Origin: Bradyrhizobium australiense
GTDB taxonomy: Bacteria > Pseudomonadota > Alphaproteobacteria > Rhizobiales > Xanthobacteraceae
DNA length: 64,000 nucleotides
NCBI RefSeq assembly: GCF_013114825.1
Contig: NZ_JAAVLX010000010.1
Coordinates: 62,001 to 126,000, forward strand
Reading direction: 5' to 3'
Of the stretch, positions 42,931-52,018 are shown piece after piece. The position numbers and the translations under genes are program-made. The notes beneath the pieces were generated by a model that was not told the origin of the DNA, ran no database searches, and saw only the letters and a program-made list of their open reading frames with translations. Numbering within the stretch: position 1 is the stretch's first letter; the number at the start of each line of letters is the position of its first letter.

Positions 42931-43009
42931 GCTGATGTCCGCTTTGCTCCTAAAGCGACGCGGCTGCTGCGCAGCAGCGAAATGACGCGATGGGCAAATA
43001 GGCGACATT
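42931..43009. repeat. dispersed repeat, partial copy D
   Basis: GCTGATGTCCGCTTTG, AAAGCGAC and GCGAAATGACGCGA...GGGCAAATAGGCGACAT align with the right half of the copies at 43760, 50075 and 54201. Frames that cross it (for example minus 42574-43008) translate repeat DNA and are not called genes. The rest of 42519-43275 holds no supported gene. Confidence 0.75.
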
Positions 43010-43275
43010 GAAGGCTTGGCTTGGAGAGGCCCTCGATCTCAACGCCCGGTGGTCTGGTCCCACATGTCCAGCTCCGCCTCAATTTACCGGAGCCGCCTAG
43101 TTACTAGTTCACGCAGAACCCGCAGCTTAAGCAATCGAGCGTGCATTAAGCCACCCCCATCCTATCTGAACGCAAGGCAGGACCTTTTGAAGATTTGAAG
43201 ATAGCAATCGGAACGAGGAAACGTTGGCGGAAGTTCGCGCGTTACCGGACCGGATCAACGCCATGGAGGAGACGT

Positions 43276-43623
43276 ATGCGAACCGCAACTCTCGCGATGA
43301 TTGTTGTTGCCGGAAGCGCGATTGCCTTCCCAGCAACGGCGCAACCGCAACAGGCCGCACCTAGTCAGCTAACCAAGGAGCAGATACAGCAGCGTGATGA
43401 AGAAAAAGGGCTCAAGACTAGCGAGCCCAACGAGCAGATGCAGCGTGATGCAGACAAAGGGATCAAGACCCGCCAGTCCGGTGAGTCAGGTTATGTCGGC
43501 ATGGAGGAAAAGCCGGGCGCGTCCGCCAATCCTCCGGGCCGACCGGGTGAGCAGACCACGGGTTCGGGTAGCCAGACTGGCGCGCCGAAAGCTCTCGACA
43601 AGAGCGGCGCCGCGAAAGATTAG
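43276..43623 (+). CDS. exported hydrophilic protein
   Basis: 115 residues from the ATG at 43276 (GGAGGAG upstream). Signal peptide (MRTATLAMIVVAGSAIAFPA, cleavage after ATAQ), then a Gln-rich start and two copies of a short motif: EEKGLKTSEPNEQMQRD and DADKGIKTRQSGESG. The tail is Gly/Pro/Ser-rich (ASANPPGRPGEQTTGSGSQT). The duplicated (E/D)KG(L/I)KT motif is visible at about residues 44-70. It is hydrophilic, probably disordered and periplasmic. No family name; similar low-complexity exported proteins are common in the genus. Confidence 0.65.
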   Translation: MRTATLAMIVVAGSAIAFPATAQPQQAAPSQLTKEQIQQRDEEKGLKTSEPNEQMQRDADKGIKTRQSGESGYVGMEEKPGASANPPGRPGEQTTGSGSQTGAPKALDKSGAAKD

Positions 43624-43759
43624 GACAAGAGCCGCTAGAGATCGCTGACGTCGGCGGAGAGCTGCATCAAGGTCAGCCTTACCGCGCGGCGCTCAAAGTG
43701 GCCGCCGCGACATTTCGCGTTTCGGCTCTCGCTTGACCAACAAACTAGCCGCCGACCAA

Positions 43760-43875
43760 ATGTCTGTTTGGGTCATTCTCGACTGAGCCAGCCGGTCCGG
43801 CCTGCCAGTTGATATCTGCTTTGACCTGAGACCGACCTGATTATTGCGCACAAATGAAATGGCGCGATCGGCCAA
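43760..43875. repeat. dispersed repeat, copy A
   Basis: Begins ATGTCTGTTTGGGTCATTCT and contains CGACTGAGCCAGCCGGTC, TTTGACCTGAGACCGACCTG and GCGCACAAATGAAATGGCGC. Same order of blocks as copies B (50075) and C (54201). It is intergenic, between the exported protein gene and the MBL-fold gene. Confidence 0.8.
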
Positions 43876-43946
43876 TCCGGACTCAGCGGCGGGGCAAATT
43901 GGCCCGAACTTATTCGATCATGTCGTTGCTGGATTTCACGCCGGGA

Positions 43947-44888
43947 TCAAGGTGTGGCGGGTCTTCGGATTTCAACCTTCTCGCCGACGTCGATGACCAT
44001 CAGATCTTCACCGAGCTCCAAGGGACCGGAATAAGTCTTCCGCGTTGGTAGAATCAGATCCTGCTCGGTCGCGTTTGGCAACACGATGTGTGAACACACC
44101 GCCAGCTTCGGCTTGGTCCGCGTAAACACATCTCCAGCCTGCTCTGGCGTGACATGGTGGGCGACAACACTTGTCGTCCGCGCCGGCGGGACTCCAAGCC
44201 GCTGGAAGGTCTCAGGCGAGGCGACCTCGTGAATCAAGAGATCAACGTTCTGGACGTGTCGGACAAGATTTTCAGAGGTGCGGGTATCTCCGGAGAGCAC
44301 GACAGAGCGACCGGAATAGTCGATGCGATAGCCAAACGCGGGCTTCACCGGCGTGTGGTCCACCTCGAACGCGGTGATCTTCACGCCGCTGTTCTCATAT
44401 ACGAACCCCTCGGTGATGTCCTCGGCGAGGACGACCACGCCGTCTGGTGCCGCTCGGTCATCGTAAAGGCGAATCCTGATGTCATACTCAAATGCCTGCT
44501 CGAGGAGCGACATCATGCGCTTTGTCCCTCTCGGTCCCCAGACCTGCAGTGGCCGATCCCGGCCCGGTGTAAGCCAACCGGTTAGCCACAGATCCGGGAA
44601 GCCGACGACGTGGTCTGAATGCAGGTGGGTGAGAAAGACACCGTTTACATCCTGCCACGGCATCTTGATCTGGTTGAGCCGAAGGGCACCGCGGCCTGCA
44701 TCGAAAACGAACTTCTGTCCACCCGCTTCGACGAGGATGCTCGGTCCGAACCGGTTCATAACGGCCGGAGGGCATCCTGTGCCTAAGAGTGTTACCTTAA
44801 TTTCTTGTCCCTCGGCCGTCGCCGCTGGGACAACGACGAGGGCAAATAGCGCGATACCTAGCATTCTCTGAAGACACTTCGAGGCCAT
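43947..44888 (-). CDS. exported MBL-fold metallo-hydrolase (RNase Z-like)
   Basis: 313 residues. A signal peptide (about 1-27, ALFALVVVPAATAEGQ) precedes a metallo-beta-lactamase fold: ILVEAGGQKFVFDAGRGALR, FLTHLHSDHVVGFPDLWL with the HxHxDH metal motif, VVLSGDTRTSENLVRHVQNV with the bridging Asp, VDLLIHEVAS, and a late His in VVAHHVTPEQAGDVFTRTKP, VCSHIVL. The layout resembles RNase Z/arylsulfatase-type MBL enzymes, but the signal peptide argues for a periplasmic hydrolase rather than tRNA processing. Single gene; substrate unknown. Confidence 0.85.
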   Translation of the reverse strand: MASKCLQRMLGIALFALVVVPAATAEGQEIKVTLLGTGCPPAVMNRFGPSILVEAGGQKFVFDAGRGALRLNQIKMPWQDVNGVFLTHLHSDHVVGFPDLWLTGWLTPGRDRPLQVWGPRGTKRMMSLLEQAFEYDIRIRLYDDRAAPDGVVVLAEDITEGFVYENSGVKITAFEVDHTPVKPAFGYRIDYSGRSVVLSGDTRTSENLVRHVQNVDLLIHEVASPETFQRLGVPPARTTSVVAHHVTPEQAGDVFTRTKPKLAVCSHIVLPNATEQDLILPTRKTYSGPLELGEDLMVIDVGEKVEIRRPATP

Positions 44889-45021
44889 ACGCCCTCCCAG
44901 TCGAAATCAGAATGATGGTCTATCTGCTGCCGCTGGTACATCGCGCGGCGTATCGAAGTCTTATTTCGTTCTCCAATCCTGAGACCTTTTCACAGTGGCG
45001 GCCCGAGCGCAACATGACCGC

Positions 45022-45120
45022 TCTGGGTCAACAGCGCCATTCTGAACGCCAGTTGGTCGCTTCCGGTCTACGCCGATAAGCGGACGATTCAGAGCCGGTC
45101 AGGACTTCGCATTCGGGCCA
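45022..45120. repeat. ~95-base repeat, left copy beside sodC
   Basis: Blocks GGGTCAACAGCGCCATTCTGA, TCGCTTCCGGTCTACGCCGA, TAAGCGGAC and GGACTTCGCATTCGGGCCA match, with changes, the copy at 45836-45930. The two copies, in the same orientation, flank the sodC gene. GACTCATGCACCGCAGCAA just after it (45127) recurs at 50198. Confidence 0.7.
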
Positions 45121-45193
45121 TTTCCGGACTCATGCACCGCAGCAAGGGATTATTTGATAATCTCGTTGGCCAGCGCGAGCTGCATTAGCAGCT

Positions 45194-45724
45194 CTACTTG
45201 GAAACGCCGCAAGCGATGCGCGCGCCGCCACCACCCACGGGAGTTGGCTGGTCGGAGTAATTATCGCCGCCCGCGTGGATCATAATCGCGCGCCCTTTAA
45301 CGTCGGCCACAGTGAGGTGCGGCACTGCCACGGTCTCCCTGGCCTTGCCGCGAGCATCGACGATCAGCACGGGCATGTCGCCCTTGTGGCCCTCGCCATA
45401 CGGTCCGAGGTGTTTACCAGTGTTGGCTGGGTCATAATGGTCACCCGCCGCCATGCCGGCCGCTGGCTGGCCATTCGGTCCAGGGCCCGGGCCACAATTC
45501 GGATTAACGTGGGCATGGAATCCATGGTCGCCCGGCGGTAGACCGACCAGCCGTGGCGTGATCTGTAAGCCTGTTTGGGTGTCGGACAAAACAAGCGTGC
45601 CAATCTCCTTGCCGATGCCGTTGGCATCGATTGCGTTCATGGTAATCGTCTCGGTAGCGGCATAAGCAGCGCTCGCACCAGTTACTATGGTCGCGGCAGC
45701 CAGCGTCACAACGTTGAATCTCAT
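45194..45724 (-). CDS. sodC: periplasmic Cu/Zn superoxide dismutase
   Basis: 176 residues from the ATG at 45724, with GGGAGG upstream; a longer frame to 45814 lacks this. Signal peptide MRFNVVTLAAATIVTGASAA with cleavage near AYAA. SodC landmarks follow: LPPGDHGFHAHVNPNCGPGP (copper His pair, disulfide Cys), GMAAGDHYDPANTGKHLGPY, GEGHKGDMPVLIVDARGKAR (zinc ligands), RAIMIHAGGDNYSDQP (last copper His) and ARIACGVSK (second disulfide Cys). All metal residues appear present. It dismutates superoxide in the periplasm. The gene is bracketed by a direct repeat pair, so it may be a separate acquired unit. Confidence 0.93.
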   Translation of the reverse strand: MRFNVVTLAAATIVTGASAAYAATETITMNAIDANGIGKEIGTLVLSDTQTGLQITPRLVGLPPGDHGFHAHVNPNCGPGPGPNGQPAAGMAAGDHYDPANTGKHLGPYGEGHKGDMPVLIVDARGKARETVAVPHLTVADVKGRAIMIHAGGDNYSDQPTPVGGGGARIACGVSK

Positions 45725-45835
45725 CTGAGCCTCCCTTTTCGGGATCGAGTATCGTAGCGAGTTAAATAGCACACTGAAAGTGGCCGAGTGTAGTTCGAGC
45801 GGAGATAGCTCCACGGCACCGCTGATGTCGCATAG

Positions 45836-45930
45836 GGGTCAAAAGCGCCGTTTGAGCCGGTCAGTCACTTCCGGTCTCCCCGGATAAGCGGACTATCTCA
45901 GAGCCCGCCCGGACTTCGCATTAGGGCCAA
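45836..45930. repeat. ~95-base repeat, right copy beside sodC
   Basis: Counterpart of 45022-45120: GGGGTCAAAAGCGCCGTTTGA, TCACTTCCGGTCTCCCCGGA, TAAGCGGAC and GGACTTCGCATTAGGGCCA. Confidence 0.7.
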
Positions 45931-46016
45931 CATGCGACATCGCCACTGCGTACGATCTCCATTGTCGTCCGTTGCGGTTCGCTGACCGGCTAGGCAATGG
46001 CTGGAGGACTGAAGCC

Positions 46017-47768
46017 TCACTCCGGCAGGCCAGCTTTTCGCAGACCCTCTTTTATTCTGGCAAGGGCTGACGGGTGGAGGGGAACTGCATAGGTGATGGT
46101 TGCAATTCGGAGCGCGGGTTCGAGCTGTTGGAGATGCGCCACCGCCTTCTGCGCTTGCTCCTGTCGACCTAGAAAGGCATTGCTCCCCGCTGCAATCCGC
46201 CACGCTGACGAAAAGTTCGGATTTTCACCAATGGACTTTGCTGACCACACCGCTGCCTCATCATAGCGACCGGCGTAGAAATGTCCGCTTGCCGTCCCAC
46301 CCTGCATCAAAAACAACAGCGGATCAAACGGGCTAAGGCGTATCGCATGGGCGAAATGTTCTACGGCCAAATTCCATTCGCCCAGCACGAGCCTCACCAA
46401 CCCGCTCGAGAGCCACGCATCCATCAGGTTCGGATTAAGCCGAAGTGCGCGATCGACAAGGGCCACTCCTGCATCAACCTCGCCGACGACAAAGGCCAGC
46501 GCTGCACCGCTCCAGCACAATACCTGCGCATCATCCTGACCCAATTGGGTCGCACGCTCGGCTAACCGCTTGGTTTCGGCAATCTCGCGCGCAGTATCCG
46601 TCACCCGCCGGTTGATTTTGCGCCAGCCATAGCAACACGTCGCAAGCGCATGGGCCAATGCAAAATTAGGATCAAGCTCGATGGCTTTGTAGTAGTGCCG
46701 CAGGGCCTCGTTATTGGCTTCATTCGTCCACTGGTATGCGCTGGAAATTCCTCGCATGTAATGATCGTACGCGTCGAGGCTGTTGGTCGGTTTGAGTACG
46801 GCGCGCCCAATTTCAGCTCGCTCTAGAGTCGGGGTAATTGCGCCTACAACGCTTGTGGTCACTTGGTCCTGCAGCTCGAAGATGTCTTCAATTACACCGT
46901 CGAACCGGTCCGCCCAGAGATGCGCTCCTGTTGAAGCGTTAATCAACTGGGCGGCAATGCGAACTCTGTTTGCCGCTTTGCGTACGCTGCCTTCGAGCAC
47001 GTACCGAACACCAAGCTCCCGCCCAATCTGTTTGATGTCGACAGCCTTGCCTTTGTAGGTGAACGACGAGTTACGGGCGATAACGAAGAGCGACTTGAAG
47101 CGGGATAGCGCTGTGATGATGTCTTCCACGACACCGTCGGCGAAATAATCCTGCTCGGGATCGCCTGACATGTTTTGGAAAGGCAGTACCGCGATAGACG
47201 GCTTGTCCGGGAGTGGAGGGGCCGTACCTGGCCCCTCGGTCGGCACGCTATGCGTTCCCGCGCATACAGCGTAAGCGCGGACCGGCCTGGAGATGTTCTT
47301 GAGCTGCTGGCCACCGCGATCCTCGAAGCCAACGTCCAGCTTGCCTTCGACTTCGCTGAACACCTTCTCGGATATCAGGATGCCACCCGGATCGGCGATC
47401 CCCTCCAGCCGGACAGCAATGTTGATCCCGTCGCCGTAGAGTTCACCGTCCTGCCCAACGATAACGTCGCCAAGGTTGATCCCGACACGTAACCTTAGGG
47501 GACTGCTGCCCGGGGCAAGACGATCCTGTATCTCGACCGCGCATCTCATGGCGGCCAAAGGACTTGCGAACTCGGCGAGCGCGCCATCACCCGTTGTCTT
47601 GATAAGTCGTCCTTCGTGGCTGCGGAGGCTGGGCTCGATCAATTCTCGCCTGAGCCTCTCGAACTCAGCGTACGTGGCTTCCTCGGCGCGTTGCATTAGC
47701 GCGGAATAACCGACTACGTCGGCGGCCAAGATTGCCGCTAGTCGCCTCTGAATCCGCTGCTCGGTCAC
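46017..47768 (-). CDS. class III nucleotidyl cyclase with TolB-like and TPR domains (paralogue 1)
   Basis: 583 residues from a GTG at 47768 (AGAGGG upstream), matching the start of paralogue 3. The N-terminal cyclase domain (about 1-180) has metal Asp in LAAILAADVVGYSALM, second Asp in LIKTTGDGALAEFASP, and DVIVGQDGELYGDGINIAVR with the transition-state Asn and Arg. A linker leads to a TolB/FlgO-like N-terminal domain (PDKPSIAVLPFQNMSGDPEQ, YFADGVVEDIITALSRFKSL, VRYVLEGSVRKAANRVRIAA, GAHLWADRFDG). TPR-like helices follow to the C-terminal GLRKAGLPE. It would make cAMP (or cGMP) in the cytosol. No membrane span. Likely autoregulated by the TPR part; stimulus unknown. Confidence 0.88.
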   Translation of the reverse strand: MTEQRIQRRLAAILAADVVGYSALMQRAEEATYAEFERLRRELIEPSLRSHEGRLIKTTGDGALAEFASPLAAMRCAVEIQDRLAPGSSPLRLRVGINLGDVIVGQDGELYGDGINIAVRLEGIADPGGILISEKVFSEVEGKLDVGFEDRGGQQLKNISRPVRAYAVCAGTHSVPTEGPGTAPPLPDKPSIAVLPFQNMSGDPEQDYFADGVVEDIITALSRFKSLFVIARNSSFTYKGKAVDIKQIGRELGVRYVLEGSVRKAANRVRIAAQLINASTGAHLWADRFDGVIEDIFELQDQVTTSVVGAITPTLERAEIGRAVLKPTNSLDAYDHYMRGISSAYQWTNEANNEALRHYYKAIELDPNFALAHALATCCYGWRKINRRVTDTAREIAETKRLAERATQLGQDDAQVLCWSGAALAFVVGEVDAGVALVDRALRLNPNLMDAWLSSGLVRLVLGEWNLAVEHFAHAIRLSPFDPLLFLMQGGTASGHFYAGRYDEAAVWSAKSIGENPNFSSAWRIAAGSNAFLGRQEQAQKAVAHLQQLEPALRIATITYAVPLHPSALARIKEGLRKAGLPE

Positions 47769-47960
47769 AACACCCTCTAAAGGAGCCGACCGCAGGCGCC
47801 TGCCACGCAGCATGGATGAACTACTACCACTACATTTAGGCAAGCTCCGTGGGCATGCTCAGCCTAGCACCTTGCTGCGGGCTTGTGGGCGGGAAATTGC
47901 GGGAGCCTTTGTCTCAAACCAAAATCGCCGGGCCCGCGCACGGGGTGACAAAATGCGTCA

Positions 47961-47977
47961 ACTCAGGAGGTCTGAGT
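47961..47977. promoter_or_regulatory. inverted repeat upstream of cyclase paralogues 1 and 2
   Basis: ACTCAG-GAGGT-CTGAGT. The same element, with a compensating base pair change (ACTCGG-GAGGT-CCGAGT), lies upstream of paralogue 3 at 52165. It sits 193 bases before the paralogue 1 GTG and about 270 before the paralogue 2 ATG, in the divergent intergenic region. Candidate operator or leader hairpin. Confidence 0.55.
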
Positions 47978-48245
47978 GGGGTCAATCCCGTCGGTCGGAC
48001 GGCGCATAGCCGATGTCCGGATTACCTCCCATCAACGGACATCGTCGGATCGGCCCGGCAGGCCCGTTTGGGCCATGAACCGACATCGCGGCTCGTTTCA
48101 GAACAGTGGCATGGTGCAGAAGGAATATCGGTCAACGCGACTGACATTTCAGAAGTCTTTTTGCAATGACTGACGTGCAGGGCATCGCGCGTTTGGCCCT
48201 GCCCCTTGATCCGTCGTACAAATGTGATGGGGAGGATTGCAAGCC

Positions 48246-50012
48246 ATGGTGCAAGAGCGGCCAGTCCGGATCGAGCGCAGGTTATCGGCGATATTGGCTG
48301 CCGACGTGGCTGGCTATTCGCGGCTCATGCACCATGACGAAGAAGCTACTCACGCCAACCTGGCCGCGCTCTTAGTGGAGGTCGTCAACCCGACAATCGC
48401 CGAACACAGCGGCCGCATTGTCAAGAACACCGGGGATGGGTTCTTAGCGGAGTTTCCGAGTGCGGTGCGAGCGGTTCGGGCTGCGATGGAATTCCAGACC
48501 CGCATCAAAGAACTGACAACCGCTGATGCGGAAGATAGGCATATTGCGCTTCGTGTGGGAGTCAATATCGGCGACGTCATCGTCGAGCCGCATGACGTCT
48601 TTGGCGATGGCGTAAACATTGCGGCGCGGCTTGAAGGCATCGCAGAACCGGGCGGTATCTGCATCTCGTCATCAGCCTACGATCAGGTTGTGGGAAAGAT
48701 CGCGGCCGAATTCGTCGACCTTGGCGAACAGCGCCTTAAGAATATTGCACGGCCGATCCGCATTTTCAAAGTCATGGATCGCGTTACAGCAAAACAAAGA
48801 CCTGTGTTGGCTCTGCCGGATAAGCCATCAATTGCCGTGCTTCCCTTTCAGAACCTCAGTGCAGATCCGGAGCAGGAGTATTTCGCAGATGGCGTGGTGG
48901 AGGACATCACGATGGCGCTGTCGCGCTTTCCTTGGCTGTTTGTGATCGCCCGCAACTCGAGCTTCACTTACAAGGGCCGAGTGGTGGACGTGAAGCAGGT
49001 CGGCCGCGAACTGGGGATTCGGTACCTCCTTGAAGGTAGCGTACGCAAGGCTGGGAATCGCATTCGTATCGCGGGGCAGCTAATCGATGCTGAAACGGGA
49101 GCACACCTGTGGGTGGATCGCTTTGAGGGAGCGCTCGAAGACATATTCGAACTACAGGACCATGTGACTTCCAGAGTTGTGGGTGCAATCGCTCCGAAGC
49201 TGCAAGATGCGGAGATCAAGCGAGCCAAGCACAAACCAACTGAAAATCTCGATGCATACGACTATTATCTGCGCGGTCTAGCGAAGGCTCGTCGACATAC
49301 CGTGGAGGCGAATGACAAGGCGCTCCAGCTCTTTAGCAAGGCCATTGCGCTGGACCCAGGGCTAGCCTGCGCCTACGGCATGGCCGCATGGTGCTACACG
49401 CAGCGGAAGGCACGTGGGTGGATGATCGAGCATGTTCAGGAGAGTGCCGAAGCTACGCGTCTGGCCCGGAAGGCTGTGCATTTGGGCGGAGATGACCCAG
49501 TGGCGCTATGCATGGGTGGATACGCACTCGCATTTGTCGCCCACGATTTCGACGATGCTGCTGCATTTATGGATCGCGGATTGGCAGTTAATCCCAACTT
49601 GGCGCAAGCTTGGATGCTCAGCAGCTGGTTGAGAATTTGGAGAGGTGAGCCAGATCTCGCACTTGATCACGTCGCGCAAGCCATGCGACTGAGCCCGGTC
49701 GATCCATCGCAGTACGGCATGCTAGGAGCCGCGGCGTATGCTCATTTCCTCGCGGGCCGCTATGACGTGGCATCGTCATATGCCGAGAAGTCAATGCGGG
49801 ACAATCCGACTTTCCTGTTATCGATTTGCAGTTTTGCAGCTAGCAACGCGCTCGCCGGACGGCCTGGGCAAGCACAGAGCGGCTTGGCACAAGCGCTCGA
49901 ATGCAGTCCCAAATTGCGCGCCTCTAATCTCAACGACTTGGCACCATTTCGCCGGCCAGAGGACCTGGCCACGTTCGCCAAGGGGCTCCGTCAAGCGGGC
50001 CTTCCGGAGTGA
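48246..50012 (+). CDS. class III nucleotidyl cyclase with TolB-like and TPR domains (paralogue 2)
   Basis: 588 residues from the ATG at 48246; GGGGAGG lies upstream, and a TTG three codons earlier is also in frame. The cyclase domain has LSAILAADVAGYSRLMHHDE, RIVKNTGDGFLAEFPSAVRA and HDVFGDGVNIAARLEGIAEP with the expected catalytic Asp, Asp, Asn and Arg. The TolB-like part (PFQNLSADPEQEYFADGVVE) and TPR-like C-terminus follow, ending GLRQAGLPE. It is more diverged from the other two than they are from each other. It is divergently transcribed from paralogue 1 over a 478-base spacer. Substrate (ATP or GTP) is not decided by eye. Confidence 0.88.
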   Translation: MVQERPVRIERRLSAILAADVAGYSRLMHHDEEATHANLAALLVEVVNPTIAEHSGRIVKNTGDGFLAEFPSAVRAVRAAMEFQTRIKELTTADAEDRHIALRVGVNIGDVIVEPHDVFGDGVNIAARLEGIAEPGGICISSSAYDQVVGKIAAEFVDLGEQRLKNIARPIRIFKVMDRVTAKQRPVLALPDKPSIAVLPFQNLSADPEQEYFADGVVEDITMALSRFPWLFVIARNSSFTYKGRVVDVKQVGRELGIRYLLEGSVRKAGNRIRIAGQLIDAETGAHLWVDRFEGALEDIFELQDHVTSRVVGAIAPKLQDAEIKRAKHKPTENLDAYDYYLRGLAKARRHTVEANDKALQLFSKAIALDPGLACAYGMAAWCYTQRKARGWMIEHVQESAEATRLARKAVHLGGDDPVALCMGGYALAFVAHDFDDAAAFMDRGLAVNPNLAQAWMLSSWLRIWRGEPDLALDHVAQAMRLSPVDPSQYGMLGAAAYAHFLAGRYDVASSYAEKSMRDNPTFLLSICSFAASNALAGRPGQAQSGLAQALECSPKLRASNLNDLAPFRRPEDLATFAKGLRQAGLPE

Positions 50013-50074
50013 TCACATGAGGCTCCCTGCCCTCACGCGTGCCCAAGGAAGCGGGGAGCCTGCATACCGCATCG

Positions 50075-50191
50075 ATGTCCGAAATGGGTCATTCTCGACT
50101 GAGCCAACCGGTCCTGCCTGCCATCTGATGTCCGCCTTGACCTGAAAGCGACCTGATTGTTGCGCGAACGCGAAATGACGCGAAGGGCCAG
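50075..50191. repeat. dispersed repeat, copy B
   Basis: ATGTCCGAAATGGGTCATTC, CGACTGAGCCAACCGGTCCT, CTGATGTCCGCCTTGACCTG, AAAGCGACC and GCGAAATGACGCGAAGGGCC follow in the same order as copies A and C. It lies between the convergent cyclase paralogues 2 and 3. Confidence 0.82.
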
Positions 50192-50260
50192 CAGCTGACT
50201 CATGCACCGCAGCAAAAAGGGGCTTCATTTGATCACCTCATCGATACCCGCGAGCACAAC

Positions 50261-52018
50261 TCATTCGGGCAACCCCGCTTTCCGAAGGCCCTCAATCAGC
50301 AGCTTCGAGCCCGATTGCCCGAGCCCGGGCGCCCGAGCGACCCACGCCGATATTGTTGTAAAGGCGGGATCGACCTTAAGCATACCCGCGGCCGCCTCAC
50401 GCGCCTCGGCTTCACGACCGAGATGGGCGAAAGCGGACGCGAGACAGCGGTAGGTTGCCGAATACGAGGGGTTCAGACGTCGGGCTCTCGTCCCCATGAC
50501 GATTGCCTCGTCAAACCGACGAAGCTCGATAAAGGCCAATCCGATCCCAGCAAACGACCGATACAGCAGCGGATCTACCGGGCTCAAGCGAATAGCACGT
50601 TCGTAGCTCCGGATCGCTTCCTCCTGCAGCCCAACAATTTTGCATACCAAGCCTCTGCAGTTCCAAGCACTAAATGAATTTTGGTTGAGCGCGACCGCAA
50701 GGTCAGCCATCTCGACGGCACTTTCACTATCGCCGACCATGAACGCCGAGATTAGGCAAGCCCATGCCAACGTTTCTGGATCACTATCGTCGATACTCAA
50801 TGCCAAGCGACAAAGTCGAACTGCTGCCTTCCGGTCGAATTGAGGATCGGAAGCATAGCCCAACAGGACGTTCGTCGTGTGACATTGACCCGCCAGAGCA
50901 GCGACAAGGCCGAACCGAGGGTCCAGTTCCAGAGCCCGATGAGCGAGCCTGATCGCCTCGGCTAACCCTTCGCGGGTCGCTAGGTAATACTGCGGCAAAG
51001 CTCGGAGATAATAATCATACGCAGTGAGGTTCTCTGGCCGCCGCCGCGTCGCCAATTCCATTTCTGCTTTAAGCAACTTTGGTCGAATAGCTGAGACGAC
51101 GGCAACCGCCACTTCGTCCTGCAGAGCGAAAACGTCTGTTAGGTCGCGCTCGAACCTGTCCGCCCAAATGTGCGCGCCTGTAACCGCATCTATCAACTGG
51201 CCGGTGATGCGGACTTTTCCCGATGCCTTGCGCACCGACCCTTCAAGTACGTAGCGCACGCCAAGCCGACGCCCCACTTCCTTGATGTCGACGGCTCGGC
51301 CCTTGAAGGTAAAGCTCGAATTGCGAGCGATGACGAACAACGATTTGAACCGCGAGAGCGCCGTGATAATTTCCTCAACCATCCCATCGGCAAAATACTC
51401 TTGCTCGGGATCGCCGGACATGTTCTGGAACGGCAAAACGGAGATGGATGGCTTGTCGGGAAGCGGAGGGGCGGCACTTATCTTCTCGGCCAGCGCGCTA
51501 TGCGCTCCCGCGCATACAGCATAAGTGCGGACCGGCTTGGAGATGTTCTTGAGTTGCTGCTCGCCGCGATCCTCGAAGCCAACGTCCAGCTTGCCTTCGA
51601 CTTCACTGTACACCTTCTCGGAAATCAGGATGCCGTCCTGATCGGCGATCCCCTCCAGCCGGACAGCAATGTTGATCCCGTCACCGTAGAGGTCACCGTC
51701 CTGCCCGACGATAACATCACCAAGGTTGAGCCCGACGCGTAACCTGAGGGGACTGCTGCCCGAGGCGACATGATCCTGTATCTCAACCGCGCATCTCATG
51801 GCGGCTAAGGGGCTCGCAAACTCGGCGAGCGCACCATCACCCGTTGTCTTGATAAGTCGGCCTTCGTGTCGGAAGAGACTAGGCTCGATCAATTCTCGCT
51901 TGAGTCGCTCGAATTCGGCGTAGGTGGCTTCTTCCGCCCGCTCCATGAGCGCGGAATAGCCGACAACGTCGGCAGCCAAGATTGCCGCGAGTCGCCTTTG
52001 AACCCGCTGCTCCGTCAC
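50261..52018 (-). CDS. class III nucleotidyl cyclase with TolB-like and TPR domains (paralogue 3)
   Basis: 585 residues from a GTG at 52018 with GGAGGG upstream. Nearly the same as paralogue 1 over the cyclase domain (QRRLAAILAADVVGYSALME, LIKTTGDGALAEFASPLAAM, GDVIVGQDGDLYGDGINIAV). The TolB-like region reads PSISVLPFQNMSGDPEQEYF and VRYVLEGSVRKASGKVRITG. The TPR part differs (PENLTAYDYYLRALPQYYLA, AHRALELDPRFGLVAALAGQ), so the sensor or regulatory half has diverged while the catalytic half is conserved. Ends GLRKAGLPE. All catalytic residues visible. Cytosolic. Same orientation as paralogue 1, with paralogue 2 between, so unequal recombination between them could delete paralogue 2. Confidence 0.88.
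   Translation of the reverse strand: MTEQRVQRRLAAILAADVVGYSALMERAEEATYAEFERLKRELIEPSLFRHEGRLIKTTGDGALAEFASPLAAMRCAVEIQDHVASGSSPLRLRVGLNLGDVIVGQDGDLYGDGINIAVRLEGIADQDGILISEKVYSEVEGKLDVGFEDRGEQQLKNISKPVRTYAVCAGAHSALAEKISAAPPLPDKPSISVLPFQNMSGDPEQEYFADGMVEEIITALSRFKSLFVIARNSSFTFKGRAVDIKEVGRRLGVRYVLEGSVRKASGKVRITGQLIDAVTGAHIWADRFERDLTDVFALQDEVAVAVVSAIRPKLLKAEMELATRRRPENLTAYDYYLRALPQYYLATREGLAEAIRLAHRALELDPRFGLVAALAGQCHTTNVLLGYASDPQFDRKAAVRLCRLALSIDDSDPETLAWACLISAFMVGDSESAVEMADLAVALNQNSFSAWNCRGLVCKIVGLQEEAIRSYERAIRLSPVDPLLYRSFAGIGLAFIELRRFDEAIVMGTRARRLNPSYSATYRCLASAFAHLGREAEAREAAAGMLKVDPAFTTISAWVARAPGLGQSGSKLLIEGLRKAGLPE

Noticed and set aside
42574..43008. Minus frame of 144 residues starting MSPICPSRHFAAAQQ
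   Set aside because: Its N-terminus is translated dispersed-repeat DNA also found at 43760, 50075 and 54201; no ribosome site, and the remainder shows no family.
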